Notes: a model not told the origin generated them from the letters alone. A stretch of 64,000 bases of DNA from Callorhinus ursinus (GCF_003265705.1 NW_020312817.1:46355627-46419626); one strand, 5' to 3'. Shown: positions 35,465-48,841, counted from the stretch's first letter. Program-made: numbers and translations.

Positions 35465-36979
35465 TTCCATTACAGTTTTTTAAAGTTTTCTTCATTTAGC
35501 TCTTATAATTTTTCTATTGATTTATATCATTGCATGCATTATTTTATTATGTAAATATCTGCTCTTAAATATTCTAAGTACCGACTTTTGAAAAAATTAA
35601 TTTTTAATAGAATGATGAAAGTTTTCAGGTTTAAAATATTTAATATATCTCAGAATATATCACCTAAAACAAAGACATACACATACATTACTGTGTATCA
35701 TTATAACCCAAGATATTTATCATTATTTCAATAAAAATTTCTTATATAGAGACCATATTAAAATTTTTCACTTGTCCAAAAAAATCTTTTAAAATTATCC
35801 ACAGTGCTATCAAGAATAATGTCATGCACTGGATTGTGATGTCTCTTTAGCATCCTTTAATCTCTTTTCATTCTTAAGTAGTTTCTTCAACCTTTTAAAG
35901 AATATAGATAGGCCAATTGCCTATTAAAATTACAAAATTTTTCAGACTGGAATTTTGTGATTAATATTCATTATTAGGTTCAGCTTAAACATTTTTGCAA
36001 GAATACTCTATAGTTGATGTATTTTTTCATTGCATATCAGAAAGCATGTAATAGATGTTTCTACTGTAAAAATATATTTTTTCTTATAATTAACAAGCAA
36101 TATTTGGAGTAACAGTTTGAGACTCTTGAAAGACCTTGTCACCCAAGAGTTTTTCACAAATGTTCAGCGTCTTTTGACACTGCTAATAATTTGTGCCAGT
36201 AATTACTTCGATGATTGTAAAAATTCTGAATCTCTAAATCAAATCATCTTTCTATGATGCTGGCTTTTTGAAGGGAAGGACTTTCCCCTCTCATCTCAGC
36301 CTCCTTTATAATTTTGAAAATCACTAGGAGTTACAGATTCTTTTGATGTTGTCGTTGGGTATGTGATAATCCATTATCAGCATGATTTTTTTTTTTTTTT
36401 GGTGCTCAAAATTTATCACTTGGAAACCCCTTCATGCCATCTTGTTCCTTTTAGTATAACTTTATTAGTTTCTAAGCATATTCTTGCTGTTGACTCAAAG
36501 GGATGTGTTAGGGCAATATTCTTTCCCTGCCTCAGCTCTGATATCAATCATTACTTTAAGGAGAGCCCATATCTTTTTAAATGGGGAATACATTTAGAAT
36601 GTAAGATGCGAATATGTTGGGCGTGATCATTGCTTCTGGGCTACCAGTGGATTTAGGTCTTTTCAGTGTATAGCGCTAGGAATAAAATATTTAAAAAAAT
36701 CATGTGTTTACCTTACATCTCCAATTCAGTTTCACCATCACTTCTTCACCTTTTTCCCATTTCATATTTTTGTCTGTTAATAAACCTGGATCCCAGAGAA
36801 ATAAAAAAAAAATATTTATTTGCTCTGTCCTAAAACGCATGCAGAATGCTTTCATAACTATTATAATAATATCACCACCAAGAGCAGTCTTACCAGATAA
36901 ATTCAATATTTCTTTACAATTTCTTTTGTTCTTTGAGTATATCCCACTATAGATACAAAGAGATACAAGTCACTTAAAT
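35465..36979. other. no gene or repeat recognised
   Basis: AT-rich. Two 68-87 codon frames at 36,363-36,952 overlap on both strands and show no motif. Confidence 0.55.
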
Positions 36980-37580
36980 TAACTTTTTATTGGAGGTACA
37001 GTTTAATTAGCAATTTGGTATATAGATAGGTTCATTTGTTTGCTTTTGTATTCAATTTTACATTTGATTTTTGTCATTCTTGCTGAATAAAATTTTTTTG
37101 GATGAACAAAATATGTACATGTGTCAATTTCAAAACAATAAAAAAACAGTCTATTTAAAGAAGTCTTACTCTCATACTTAATCATTTATGGGACCATTCC
37201 TGTCTTTATTTTTAAAAATTAATGTACACTAATACACATACACATAGTTTTTGGTATATTGCTTTTATATTTAATAATATATCCTAGAAATTAACCTATG
37301 TGTATACCTAATTTTCTTCATTTCTATGGTTATAAATTCAACTAAAATATATCTTTGTCTCTTCAACTAGTCTATGTATTTTATAACTGCAAATATCAAA
37401 ATAGGTAAAATTTTGCATATTGTTTCATATATATAGAACTAAACTACATACTTAGATTTCTGGATCAAAGAATAAAAGCATACATAGTTTAGTTAGAAAA
37501 TATCCATTTCCTCTAATGATTGAGAGTGCCTGTTTTCTCACAGCCTTGGCATTTAAGTGTGTTGATCTGATAGATAAATA
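36980..37580 (-). mobile_element. ancient L1 3' end, antisense
   Basis: Begins with the typical antisense L1M 3' end (TTTTTATTGGAGGTACAGTT), continues with ATATATCCTAGAAATTAACC, CTGGATCAAAGAATAAAAGC and ends near GAGAGTGCCTGTTTTCTCAC, AGCCTTGGCATTTAAG. Diverged. Confidence 0.62.
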
Positions 37581-39424
37581 CTATCTAAAAATTAGACTTT
37601 TTAAAATGACTGCTTACTTGGTTTGTTCTAATAGTTCCTTTTAGTGATTCTCTTGAGATTTGCAAGTAAACAACAATATTACTCATGGATTACTCAAAGT
37701 ACAAGATTTCAGTATAAGGCATGTATGCTTTACCTTAGTTAATGGAGATTTATTACAATTATACATAAAAACAGACACAAAAACAAGTATCATCGAGTTC
37801 TATTAGTAAGAATTTGGAAGAGAATTTATTTGGACTGATATCCAGGTGCTACTTTACTTTGGAATGGCAATTATTTTGCTAATTGAAAACAGAAAACACA
37901 CAAAATACATTTTTTTGCTAGAAACTTTTATCATGCCCTTTAAATTTCTAAATCATAGGCAGCAAACTCTGAAAAATAATTTTATCTTACCTCTCATATG
38001 AGAAGTAAAATAAGTAAATATCAACTCGTTGTGTGCCAAAACAAATTCTCTTACATTTAGGTCTATTGGTTCACTGCTCTTATTTCCACTAAGAGGTTGT
38101 ACACAAACTGTCATAGTCTCCAGATGAACTCACTGCACCTAGCTGAAGCTGTTAAAGTCAGGGCCAGGCTCAGCTTCTGAACTTTGGATAAGAGCTTTTT
38201 ACCATCTTTCTCATAGATAGAGAGACCTGGCAGTTTCGATTTTTCTATTTCTAGAATAAAGAAAAGAAAGACAGAGAATGAAAATTAGCTTTTAACTCCT
38301 TTGTATTCCCCTGAAATATGTCCAAATAAAATTCACACAGTGAAAATTATTTCCAGTTTTATTTTAGAGCACCAGAAAGAGTTTTCTGATAAAATTATAT
38401 GTTACACTTTAAGTGATAAAAATCAGAAGTTTTTTACAGTGAAATTAAATATTAGTATTCCCTAAATTTAGATATTAATTTTACTTGTTGGAAAATGAAG
38501 TTTCATTACCAAGAAATGATGTCAATATTGTCAATATAGCTATGAGAATGCAAATGAAGTCATGCATACCAAGCGTGTTTATGTTTTACAAACATGCCTT
38601 ACGACTACACTAAAGACAGTTTACCACCCTCTGTCCATGAGATGTTAAGCCTGGAGGGGTGAGGGGAGTAGTAGTGTGATGTCTTTTCCTGGCAGAAATG
38701 TGCTTGAACTTGCTTTCCAAGACAAACTGTCACCCAATGTTCCATTTTAGTGTTGAACTTCTTATTTTCTCTGGACCCAAATCATCTCTCCCATCTGAAC
38801 AACCTTAAATGCACTCTGCTCTGCCTTTTTTTTTTTTTTTTTGCCAGATCTATACGATATGTTGATAACCTTAAAACATTAACTTGTTATTTTTTTCTTG
38901 TTACTTCTAGCTTTTGTTTTCCTTTATTCAACCATTTAAATGAGTGCTCACATTTGTTTATAGCCTTCAAGAAGGAAGAGTACAGTGTAGATAGAACCAT
39001 TTTACATAGAGTTGAAACACGTATTAAAATGGTTTACATTAAAAGGTTGAAGTCTGTGACCTTTTTGAAAAAAGAAAACATATATCTACTTTCTTGTCTC
39101 ATGGATGAACTCCTCCATTACGTACTCATCTGCTGAGTACGTAATGAGCTTGAAGTTTCTCCTGGGAAATATGGAGGTCCCCAGGTACCTGGAACTTTCC
39201 TAAAACTTAGTCTGGAAAATATTGAAATCTGGAGTAAAATGCAATTTTCAATATGGTAGACTTTAAAAGTGTTGTTAGGATATAGAGCCCCTGATTCAGT
39301 TTTGAGGTGGAGAGTATTTTGTTCTGGAATTATATATAATGGACAGTCCCTGACTTTTCATTCAATAATGGCTCTATAAGTCTTCACAGAGAGCCCCAGG
39401 GCTCTGTAGAGCCACTTTCAACAC
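37581..39424. other. no gene recognised; contains a perfect hairpin
   Basis: Low-copy DNA. A T18 run lies at about 38,825-38,842 without a recognisable retrocopy attached. The 128-codon frame at 38,750-39,136 passes through that T run, so I do not take it as coding. A perfect 13-bp hairpin lies at 39,116-39,146. Confidence 0.55.
39116..39146. repeat. perfect 13-bp inverted repeat with 5-nt loop
   Basis: CATTACGTACTCA (39,116-39,128), loop TCTGC, TGAGTACGTAATG (39,134-39,146). The arms are fully complementary. It is not a Rho-independent terminator in this context (mammalian DNA, no T run after it). Confidence 0.92.
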
Positions 39425-39545
39425 TTGTAATAAAGTTCACCTCATTTTCCAATTGAGAAACTGATATCTACAAGGACAAGTCAACAACGTCAGAGTCATT
39501 TATTTAATCAGGAACAGAGCTAGAAGTAGAACCTGGCATTTATTA
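39425..39545 (-). mobile_element. MIR SINE remnant, antisense
   Basis: Core-region blocks: TTCACCTCATTTTCCAATTG, AGAAACTGATATCTACAAGG, AGGAACAGAGCTAGAAGTAG, AACCTGGCATTTATT, as in the antisense of MIR (fraction corresponding to CCTCATTTTACAGATGAGGA). Confidence 0.62.
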
Positions 39546-41735
39546 ACATGACTTTTTTTTTTTTCCATCTAAAAATGAGATTAGTCTACAAATTTAACAT
39601 CATCCAGAAGCCAAAAGTCCTGATGTGTCTAACATTTTTTTTTTCCATTTGCCAGTCAGACTTTTTATTCTATTATTTTCTGATACAACATTTTAATAGG
39701 GCAAAAGAAAAGAGGAGAAATAGTAAATGGAGGGAGGGAAAAAAGAGAAGAATAGATGGGTGCAGATGGCCAGTGTTACACATTTCAGAATTTTGTCCGG
39801 GGTTTGCCCTTGTGTTCACTGATGCTGTAAAAACAATTTTTTTGTCAGTTGCTGCCAGGCTATGCTGGCTGACTTTCCTTGGTTGGTCATTCTAAGAAGA
39901 TGGAATCTATCTATGATGCTATTCTAAATCAATTACTAAGTTAGACCAACACAAAACATGTGGAAAGCCTGAGAGCCGAGCAAAACAGACAAGATAACAG
40001 GATCAGTTGTGCTCACTGACTGTAAGGGCATTATCCTCTGGGAGACACCACCACTGTCCAGTCTGTCAGCTACTCAGTGACTGTACCTGGACAACTGGGG
40101 AGAGCTTCAGGTAAACACATTTTATCAGTAGCATATAATAACAACATCTTCATTAGAAGTAATTCTAAAACAAAGTTCCTAGGATCACAAACACTTTTTT
40201 GAACCACAGATATATTTTACCTAGTGGCATACAAGTCTATAAATATAAAACAAAGGTAGAACAGTATATTGTTGAAAAAAAATCCAGATTTGGACACTTT
40301 TTATTTCAGTATTTTTGTCCAATTATCATGCTGTATGTCTAATGAAAATTCTAATTTTAGGGACTGTCTGTATAGGCAATAGAGTTCCAAATAAAACTAC
40401 TTTATTATCTTAATTGAATGTGAACAAACTGCAGCATATACTCAAATTGCATAGCTTCCTAAGTTAGTGGCTAAATAGTTTGAACTTTTGACTCAAACAA
40501 AACTATAACTTTATAAAATAGTTGCTATTAGTTTTTAAACACATTATGTTCAGTGTCATTCAGTATTCACAGAAATTAGTGTTGCAGATGATATGGTGTC
40601 AAGATATAAACCCACATTTTTATTTCCATGTCTGTGTTTTTATCATTCTCACTCTGTCAAAGCATGTTTACTTGAGTTAGCATCGAGTAGACTGGTCTGA
40701 AAATAGTTCTCACCTGATTAACTTTACTGTAAAAGTAAAGGCTTTTTGGTGAGGAAATGACTTCCAGGAACTTAAAAAAATTATGAATATACAGATAGAA
40801 ATAGTGATAGTAGTTTTTGTTTTACATTACATTTGGCAGCTGATTATAGTGAAAAAATATGTCTACTTTGAATAGAAATAAAAAAATCAATTACAGATTG
40901 GAATTTTAAAATATACATTTTTACAAAAGATCTCTGTGAGTCAAGACCACTTCACTATACCAAAGATATCCCTGACAAGTAAGGATTGCCTGTACCTTTT
41001 GAAAGAGTATGTTTGTGTATATATGTGTTTCTACCTCTTTGTTTATCCAAAATGGCCCTCTCTCTTTTCCTCTTTCAGTGGTTTTTACATTTTTGACACA
41101 AGATAATCTAGCAAACATCCTTCAAAGACATTTTATGTGCATGAAAAATCTCAAAACATTTGTAGAAAATTTAATTACAATGAGTAGAATTATACACATT
41201 TTGAAACAAAAAATCTAGGACAATCTTTAGCTCACTCTGTATGTATGTTTTTGTGTGTTTGTGTTGAAAATAATGTCTTTTCTTAGATTGAAGTTTATTT
41301 TGATAAAACAGCATCAGATAATAACAATATTTTTTTAAAAATCACTGATAAATTAATATTTTGATTTGGAAAATGTTGAAATTATTGAATCGTATCTATT
41401 ATTTCTGAGTCTAAATCTGTATAAAGTTACCTTTATGTAGGAGAATGTTTTCCTCTTTGTATCAATTTTATGCGGTAAGTTTATAATTCTATATAACAAT
41501 TCTGGTTCAACAGTAACTAAAAACAGATGCTCCTTCTCTTATCCTACTTTATTCTTAGCATTTTGCTTTTATTCTTAAATTTGCGTGTGCTCAAAATGGC
41601 TACTGAACTTAGCCATTACAAGTGTATTTGTATAGCAGGAAGAAGGAAGTACAAAAGATAAATGAATTATACTCCTGGTTGAGTCAGCATCTTCAAAACC
41701 ATCTTCTTGGCAGTCTCATAAACACTACTCTATCT
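39546..41735. other. no gene or repeat recognised
   Basis: Low-copy DNA. Frames at 39,548-39,895 (115 codons) and 40,921-41,218 show no recognisable domain; the first begins in a T run. Confidence 0.5.
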
Positions 41736-41942
41736 TTTTTTTTTTTTTTTTTTTTAAAGATTTTATTTATTTATTTGAGAGAGAGAGAATGAGAGATAGA
41801 GAGCACGAGAGGAAGGAGGGTCAGAGGGAGAAGCAGACTCCCCGCTGAGCAGGGAGTCCGATGCGGGACTCGATCCTGGGACTCCAGGATCATGACCTGA
41901 GCCGAAGGCAGTCGCTTAACCAACTGAGCCACCCAGGTGCCC
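41736..41942 (-). mobile_element. CAN-SINE, antisense
   Basis: T20 tail, AAAGATTTTATTTATTTATT, GAGAGAGAGAATGAGAG, CCCCGCTGAGCAGGGAGTCC, ends GAGCCACCCAGGTGCCC. Flanks CTACTCTATC and CTACTCTTTCTATC are an approximate target-site duplication. Confidence 0.94.
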
Positions 41943-42129
41943 TACTCTTTCTATCTTATTGGATGGAAATTACTCATATGGTTGCAGTGGAAGCTAGGAA
42001 ATATGATCTTTGAGCTAGGTGCATCACGGTCCTCCACAAAATACTAAGAAAGAATATTGTGTAGCAACTAATTCTCTTAGCCACCATATAGAGAAACTGA
42101 ATCAGATAAAACAATTATTTTCATTATAT

Positions 42130-42560
42130 ATTTTTTAATTTTTTATTGTTATGATAATCACCATACATCATTAGTTTTTGATGTAGTGTTCCATGATTCA
42201 TTGTTTGTGCATAACACCCAGTGCTCCATGCAGAACGTGCCCTCTTTAATACCCATCACCAGGCTAACCCATCCTCCCACCCCCCTCCCCTCTAGAACCC
42301 TCAGTTTGTTTTTCAGAGTCCATCATCTCTCATGGTTCGTCTCCCCCTCCGATCTCCTCCCCTTCATTCTTCCCCTCCTGCTATCTTTTTTTTTTCTTAA
42401 CATATATTGCATTATTTGTTTCAGAGGTACAGATCTGTGATTCAACAGTCTTGCAAAATTCACAGCGCTCACCATAGCACATACCCTCCCCAATGTCTAT
42501 CACCCAGCCACCCCATCACTCCCACCTCCGCCAATCCAGCAACCCTAGGCTTTCTCTTAA
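42130..42560 (-). mobile_element. L1 3' end (fragment C), antisense
   Basis: T-rich tail, then ATAATCACCATACATCATTA, GCATAACACCCAGTGCTCCA, the C-rich 3' UTR and a second T run, GATTCAACAGTCTTGCAAAA, ending near CTTTCTCTTAAG at 42,561. The next L1 begins immediately with its own T tail, so two L1 3' ends lie in tandem. It may be the 3' end of the same element as fragment B (50,114-52,928). Confidence 0.9.
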
Positions 42561-42670
42561 GAAATAATTTTTTTATGTTATGTTAATCACCATACATTAC
42601 ATCATTAGTTTTTGATGTAGTGTTCCATGGTTCATTGTTTGTGTATAACACCCAGTGCTCCATTCAGTAT

Positions 42671-42909
42671 GTGCCCTCTTTATTTTATTTTATTTAAAAA
42701 AATTTTTTTTTAGATTTTATTTATTTGAGAAAGAGAGACAGAGATAGTGAGAGAGAGAGCACAAGTGGAGAGGAGAGGGAGAAGCAGCCTCCCCATAGAG
42801 CAGGGAGCCTGATGCGGAACTGTCCCAGGACCCTGGGATCATGACCTGAGCTGAAGGCAGATGCCTAACCGACTGAGCCACCCAGGCACCCATGTACGTG
42901 CCCTCTTTA
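42671..42909 (-). mobile_element. CAN-SINE inside the L1 3' UTR, with target-site duplication
   Basis: Body about 42,683-42,893. GTGCCCTCTTTA occurs at 42,671-42,682 and 42,898-42,909, and the L1 3' UTR reads through once the SINE is removed. Several small deletions in the head and body. Confidence 0.94.
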
Positions 42910-43209
42910 ATACCCATCACCAGGCTAACCCATCACCCCACCTCTCTCCCCTCTAGAACCCTCAGTTTATTTCTCAGAGTCCATAGTCTCATGGTTCATC
43001 TCCCTCTTTGTTTCCCCCCTTCATTTTTCCCTTCCTGCTATCTTCTTTTTTTTTTTTTAACATATAATGTATTTGTTTCAGAGATACAGGTCTGTCATTC
43101 AACAGTCTCACACAATTCACAATACTCACCATAGTACATACCCTCTCCAATGTCTATCACCTAGCCACCCAACCCCTCCCACACACCACCACTCCAGGAA
43201 CCCTCAGTT

Positions 43210-43398
43210 TGTTTCCTGAGATTAAGAATTCCTCATATCAGTGAAATCATATGATACATGTCTTCCTCTAATCGACTTATTTCGCTCACCATAATACTCT
43301 CTAGTTCCATCCATGTCATTGCAAATGGCAAGATTTCATTCCTTTTGATGGCTGCATAATATTCCATTATATATACATACATACATACATACATACAT

Positions 43399-43438
<40 letters not shown>

Positions 43439-46400
43439 TTCTTTATCCATTCATCTGTCGATGGACATCATGGCTCTTTCCATAGTTTGGCTATTGTGGA
43501 CATTGCTGCTATAAACATCGGGGTGCACATACTCCTTCGGATCCCTACATTTGTATCTTTGTGGTAAATACCGAGTAGTGTAATTGCTGGGTTGTATGAT
43601 AGCTCTATTTTCAATTTTTTGAGGAATCTCCGTATTGTTTTCCAGAGTGGTTGCATCAGCTTGCATTCCCACTAACAGTGTAGGAGGGTTCCCCTGTGTC
43701 TGCATCCCCGCCAACATCTGTCGTTTCCTGACTTGTTAATTTTAGCCATTCTGACTGGTGTGAGGTGGTATCTCATTGAGGTTTTGACTTGGATTTCCCT
43801 GATGCTGAGCAATGTTGAGCATTTTTTCATGTGTCTCTTGGCCATTTGGATGTCTTCTATGGAAAAATGTCTGTTCATGTCTTCTGCCCATTTCTTGATT
43901 GGATTATTTGTTCTTTGGATGTTGAGATTGATAAGTTCTTTATAGATTTTGGATACTAGGCCTTTAGCTGATATGTCATTTGCAAATATCTTCTCCCATT
44001 CTGTCGGTTGTCTTTTGGTTTTGTTGACCGTGTTTTTTGTTGTTGTTGTTGTTTGGTTTTTTTTGCTGTGCAAAAGCTTTTTATCTTGATGAAGTCCCAG
44101 TAGTTCACTTTTGCCCCTGCTTCCCTTGCCTTTGACAATGTTTCTAGGAAGAACTTGCTGCGGCTGAGGTGGAGGAGGTTGCAGCCTGTATTCTCCGTTA
44201 GGATTTTGATGGACTCCTGTCTCACGTTTAGGTCTTTCAACTATTTTGAGTCTATTTTTGTGTGTGGTGTAAGGAAATGGTCCAGTTTCATTCTTTTGCA
44301 TGTGGCTGTCCAGTTTTCCTGACAACATTTGTTGAAGAGACTGTCTTTGTCCATTGGACATTCTTTCCTGCTTTGTCGAAGATGAGTTGACCATAGAGTT
44401 GAGGGTCCATTACTGGGCTCTCTATTCTGTTCCATTGATCTATGTGTCTGTTTTTGTGCTAGTACCATACTGTCTTGATGATGACAGCTTTGTAATAGAG
44501 CTTGAAGCCCAGAATTGTGATCCCACCACCTTTGCTTTTCTTTATCAACATCCTCTGGTTATTCGGGGTCTTTTCTGGTTCCATACAAATTTTAGGGTTA
44601 TTTGTTCCATTTCTTTGAAAAAAGTGGATGGTATTTTGATGGGGATTGCATTGAATGTGTAGATTGCTCTAGGTAGCATTGACATCTTCACAACATTTAT
44701 TCTTCCAATCCATGAGCATGGAACGTTTTTATATTTCTTTGTGTCTTCCTCAATTTCTTTCATGAGTATTTTATAGTTTTCTGAGTACAGAATCTTTGCC
44801 TCTTTGGATAGATTTATTCCTAGGTATCTTACGCTTTTGGGTGCAATTGTAAATGGGATCAACTCATTAATTTCTCTCTCTTCTGTCTTGTTGTTGGTGT
44901 ATAGAAATGCCACTGATTTCTGTGCATTGATTTTATATCCTGTCACTTGACTGAATTCCCATATGAGTTCTAGCAGTATTGGGGTTGAGTCTTCTGGGTT
45001 TTCCACATAAAGTATCATATCATCTGCAAAGAGAGAATTTGACTCCTTCTTTGCCGATTCGGATGCCTTTTATTTATTTTTGTTGTCTGATTGCTGTGGC
45101 TAGGACTTCTAATACTATCTTGAATAGTATTGATGATAGTGGACATCCCTGCTGTGTTCCTGACCTTAGGGGGAATGTTCTCTGTTTTTCCCCATTGAGA
45201 ATGATATTCGCTGTGGTTTTTTATAGATGGCTTTATGATATTAAGGTAGGTACCCTCTATCCTATACTCTGAAGAGCTTTTGATCAAGAAAGGATGCTGT
45301 GCTTTGTCAAATGCTTTTTCTGCATCTATTGAGAGGATCATATGGTTCTTGTTCTTTCTTTTATTAATGTATTGTATCACATTGATTGATTTGTGGATGT
45401 TGAACCAAATTTGCAGCCCAGGGATAAATCCCACTTGGTCGTGGTGAATAATCCTTTTAATGTACTGTTGGATCCTATTAGCTAGTAGTTTGGGGAGAAT
45501 TTTTGCATCCGTGTTCATCAAGGATATTGGCCTGTAATTCTCCTTTTTGATGGGGTCTTTGTCTGGTTTTGGGATCAAGATAATGGTGGCCTCATAAAAT
45601 GAGTTTGGAAGTTTTCCTTCCATTTCTATTTTTTGGAACAGTTTCAGAAGAATAGGTATTAATTCTTCTTGAAATGTTTGGTAGAATTCCCCTGGGAAGC
45701 CATCTGGCCCTGGGCTTTTGTTTCTTGGGAGATTTTTGATGACTGCTTCAATTTCCTTAGTGGTTATAGGTCTGTTTAGGTTTTCTATTTCTTCCTGGTT
45801 CAGCTTTGGTAGTTTATATGTCTCTAGGAATGCATCCATTTCTTCCAGATTATCTAATTTTCTGGCATAGAGTTGCTTATAATATGTTCTTAAAATTGTT
45901 TGTATTTCTTTGGTGTTGGTTTCATTCATGATTTTATTTATTTATTTATTTGGATCATTTCCCTTTTCTTTTGATAAGCCTGGCCATGGGTTTATCAACC
46001 TTATTAATTCATTCAAAGAACCAGCTCCTAGTTTCGTTGATCTGTTCTGCCGTTCTTTTAGTTTCTATTTCATTGATTTCTGCTCTGATCTTTATTATTT
46101 CTCTTCTCCTGCTGCTTTTTGGCTTTATTTACTGTTCTTTCTCCAGCTCCTTTAGGTGTAGGGTTAGATTGTGTATTTGAGACCTTCCTTGTTTCTTGAG
46201 AAATGCTTGTATTGCTATATACTTTCCTCTTAGGAATGCCTTTGCAGCATCCCAAAGATTTTGAACAGTTGTGTTTTCATTTTCATTTGTTTCCGTGAAT
46301 GTTTTTAATTCTTCTTTAATTTCCTGGTTGACCCCTTCATTCTTTAGTAGGATGTTCTTGAGCCTCCATGTATGTCGGTTCTTTCCGACTTTCCTCTTGG

Positions 46401-47110
46401 GATTGAGTTCTAGTTTCAAAGCATTGTGGTCTGAAAATATGCAGGGAATGATCCCAGTCTTTTGGTACTGGTTGAGACCTGATTTGTGACCTAGGAAGTG
46501 ATCTGTTCTGGAGAATGTTCCATGGGCACTAGAGAAGAATGTGTATTCTTTTGCTTTGGGATGGAATGTTTTGAATATATCTGTGAAGTCCATTTGGTCC
46601 AGTGTGTCATTTAAAGTCTTTATTTCCTTGTTGATCTTTTGCTTAGATGATCTGTCCATTTCAGTGAGGAGGGTGTTTAGTCCCCCACTATTATTATATT
46701 GTTGTCGATGTGTTTCTTTGCTTTTGTTATTAATTGGCTTATATAATTGGCAGCTACCATGTTAGGGGCATAGATATTTACAATTGTTAGATCTTCTTGT
46801 TGGATAGACCCTTTAAGTAGGATATAGTGTCCTTCCTCATCTCTTATTACAGTCTTTGGTTTAAAATCTAATTTGTCTCATATAAGGATTGCCACCCCAG
46901 CTTTCTTTTGATGTTCGTTAGCATGTAAATGGTTTTCCACCCCCTCACTTTCAATGTGGGAGTGTCCTTGTGTCTAAAATGAGTCTCTTGTAGACAGTGT
47001 ATCAATGGGTCCTGTTTTGTTATCCAGTCTGATACCCCGTGTCTTTTGATTGGGCTATTTAGCCCATTTGCATTCAGGGTAACTATTGAAAGATATGAAT
47101 TTATTGCTAT
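43210..47110 (-). pseudogene. L1 ORF2 (endonuclease, reverse transcriptase), broken
   Basis: ORF2p nicks DNA and reverse transcribes L1 RNA. In order from 47,110: endonuclease start (SIVTLNANGLNSPIKRH-like), endonuclease end with [10 protein letters not shown] (46,129-46,659), reverse transcriptase with [16 protein letters not shown] (45,015-45,929), active-site FADD at 45,030-45,019, then [15 protein letters not shown] and CTPMFIAAMSTIAKLWK in the C-terminal part (43,468-43,656). The catalytic FADD codons survive, but frameshifts (one in the region just before FADD, others in the endonuclease and C-terminus) and the microsatellite break the frame into at least five pieces. Confidence 0.92.
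43369..43438 (+). repeat. microsatellite (TACA)n(TA)n in L1 ORF2
   Basis: Seven or so ACAT units followed by about twenty TA units, at the same ORF2 position as the array at 6712. Confidence 0.92.
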
Positions 47111-47191
47111 TGTATTGCCTGTAAGGTGACTATTTCTGTATATTTTCTGTGTTCCTTCCTGGTCTATGTTACTTTTAGGCTCTCTCTTCGC

Positions 47192-48084
47192 TTATAGGAC
47201 CCCTTTCAATATTTCTTGTAGGGCTGGTTTGGCGTTTGCAAATTCCTTTAGTTTTAGTTTGTCCTGGAAGCTTTTTATCTCTCCTTCTATTTTCAAAGAT
47301 AGCCTAGCTGGATATAGTATTCTTGGCTGCATATTTTTCTTGTTTAGTGCTCTGAAGATATCATGCCAGTCCTTTCTGGCCTGCCAGGTCTCTGTGGATA
47401 GGTCTATTGCCAATCTAATGTTTCTACCATTATAGGTTACAGATCTCTTATCCTGAGCTGCTTTCAGGATTTTCTGTGTCTCTGAGACTCGTAAGTTTTA
47501 CTATTAGATGTCAGGTGTTGACCTATTTTTATTGATTTTGAGGGGATTTCTCTGTTCCTCCTGGATTTTGATGCCTGTTTCTTTCTTCAAATTAGGGAAG
47601 TTCTCTGCTATAATTTGCTCCAATATACCTTCTGCGCCTCTCTTTCTTTCTTCTTCTTCTGGAATCCCAATTATTCTAATGTTGTTTCATCTTATGGTAT
47701 AACTATCTCTCGAATTCTGCCCTCGTGATCCCGTAGTTGTTTATCTCTCTTTTTCTCAGCTTCTTTATTCTCCATCATTTGGTCTTCTATATCACTAATT
47801 CTCTCTTCTGCCTCATTTATCTTGTCAGTTAGAGCCCCCATTTTTTATTGCACCTCATTAATAGCCTTTTTGAATTTGACTTAGTTAGATTTTAGTTCTT
47901 TTTTTTCTCCAGAAAGGGTTTCTCTAATATCTTCCATGTGCTTCTCAAGCCCAGCTAGTATCTTTAAGATTGACATTCTGAACTATAGTTCCAACATCTT
48001 ACTAATGTCTGTATTGATTAGGTCCCTGGCAGTCGGTACTGCCTCTTGTTCTTTTTGTTGAGGTGATTTTTTCCATCTTGTCAT
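47192..48084 (-). pseudogene. L1 ORF1 of element A, frameshifted
   Basis: The start is placed at 48,084 by comparison with the intact N-terminus in fragment B (MTRWKKSPQQKEQEAV). The C-terminal part (47,192-47,413, DLSTETWQARKDWHDIFRAL to the stop) is open. The central part (RRM) and the coiled coil are in other frames. Expected length of about 297 codons fits a carnivore L1 ORF1. Confidence 0.88.
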
Positions 48085-48441
48085 TTTGTCCAGAGGAGAA
48101 TAGATGAATGAGAGAGCAAAATGCTAACAGGGTAACAACGTCCCTAGAAAAATATACACTAAACAAATCAGAAATGACCTGAAACTGGGGGAAAAGAAAG
48201 GGAAAGAAAGAAAAAAGATGAAAAAAAAGAGAAAAAGATAAAAGCAAACAAATAAAAACAAAACAAACCAAAGAAAACAGAATATGATCAAATATGATCA
48301 GGCTGGTCCATAGATCAGTGCCACACACTCGATTTTGGGCATATTTTGGGCATATTTTGGTCTGTTAAAAGAAAGTGCCTCTCAAAATTTTAAAGAAAGA
48401 AAAACTTATATATGTACAAAAATAAGGGTTAATATGATGAA

Positions 48442-48841
48442 NNNNNNNNNNNNNNNNNNNNNNNNNNNNNNNNNNNNNNNNNNNNNNNNNNNNNNNNNNN
48501 NNNNNNNNNNNNNNNNNNNNNNNNNNNNNNNNNNNNNNNNNNNNNNNNNNNNNNNNNNNNNNNNNNNNNNNNNNNNNNNNNNNNNNNNNNNNNNNNNNNN
48601 NNNNNNNNNNNNNNNNNNNNNNNNNNNNNNNNNNNNNNNNNNNNNNNNNNNNNNNNNNNNNNNNNNNNNNNNNNNNNNNNNNNNNNNNNNNNNNNNNNNN
48701 NNNNNNNNNNNNNNNNNNNNNNNNNNNNNNNNNNNNNNNNNNNNNNNNNNNNNNNNNNNNNNNNNNNNNNNNNNNNNNNNNNNNNNNNNNNNNNNNNNNN
48801 NNNNNNNNNNNNNNNNNNNNNNNNNNNNNNNNNNNNNNNNN
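48442..48841. other. assembly gap (400 N)
   Basis: Exactly 400 N. It lies in the tandem-monomer part of the L1 5' UTR and directly borders an (AT)n run at 48,842-48,888, a typical reason for a gap. Frames through the N run are artefacts. Confidence 0.99.

Noticed and set aside
38825..38842. T18 run as the poly(A) tail of an antisense processed pseudogene
   Set aside because: No recognisable mRNA sequence follows and I find no target-site duplication.
38750..39136. 128-codon plus frame
   Set aside because: Goes through an 18-base T run (Phe run) and ends in the hairpin; composition is that of AT-rich non-coding DNA.
39548..39895. 115-codon plus frame
   Set aside because: Begins in a T run; hydrophobic and aromatic content follows from T-rich DNA. 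No motif.
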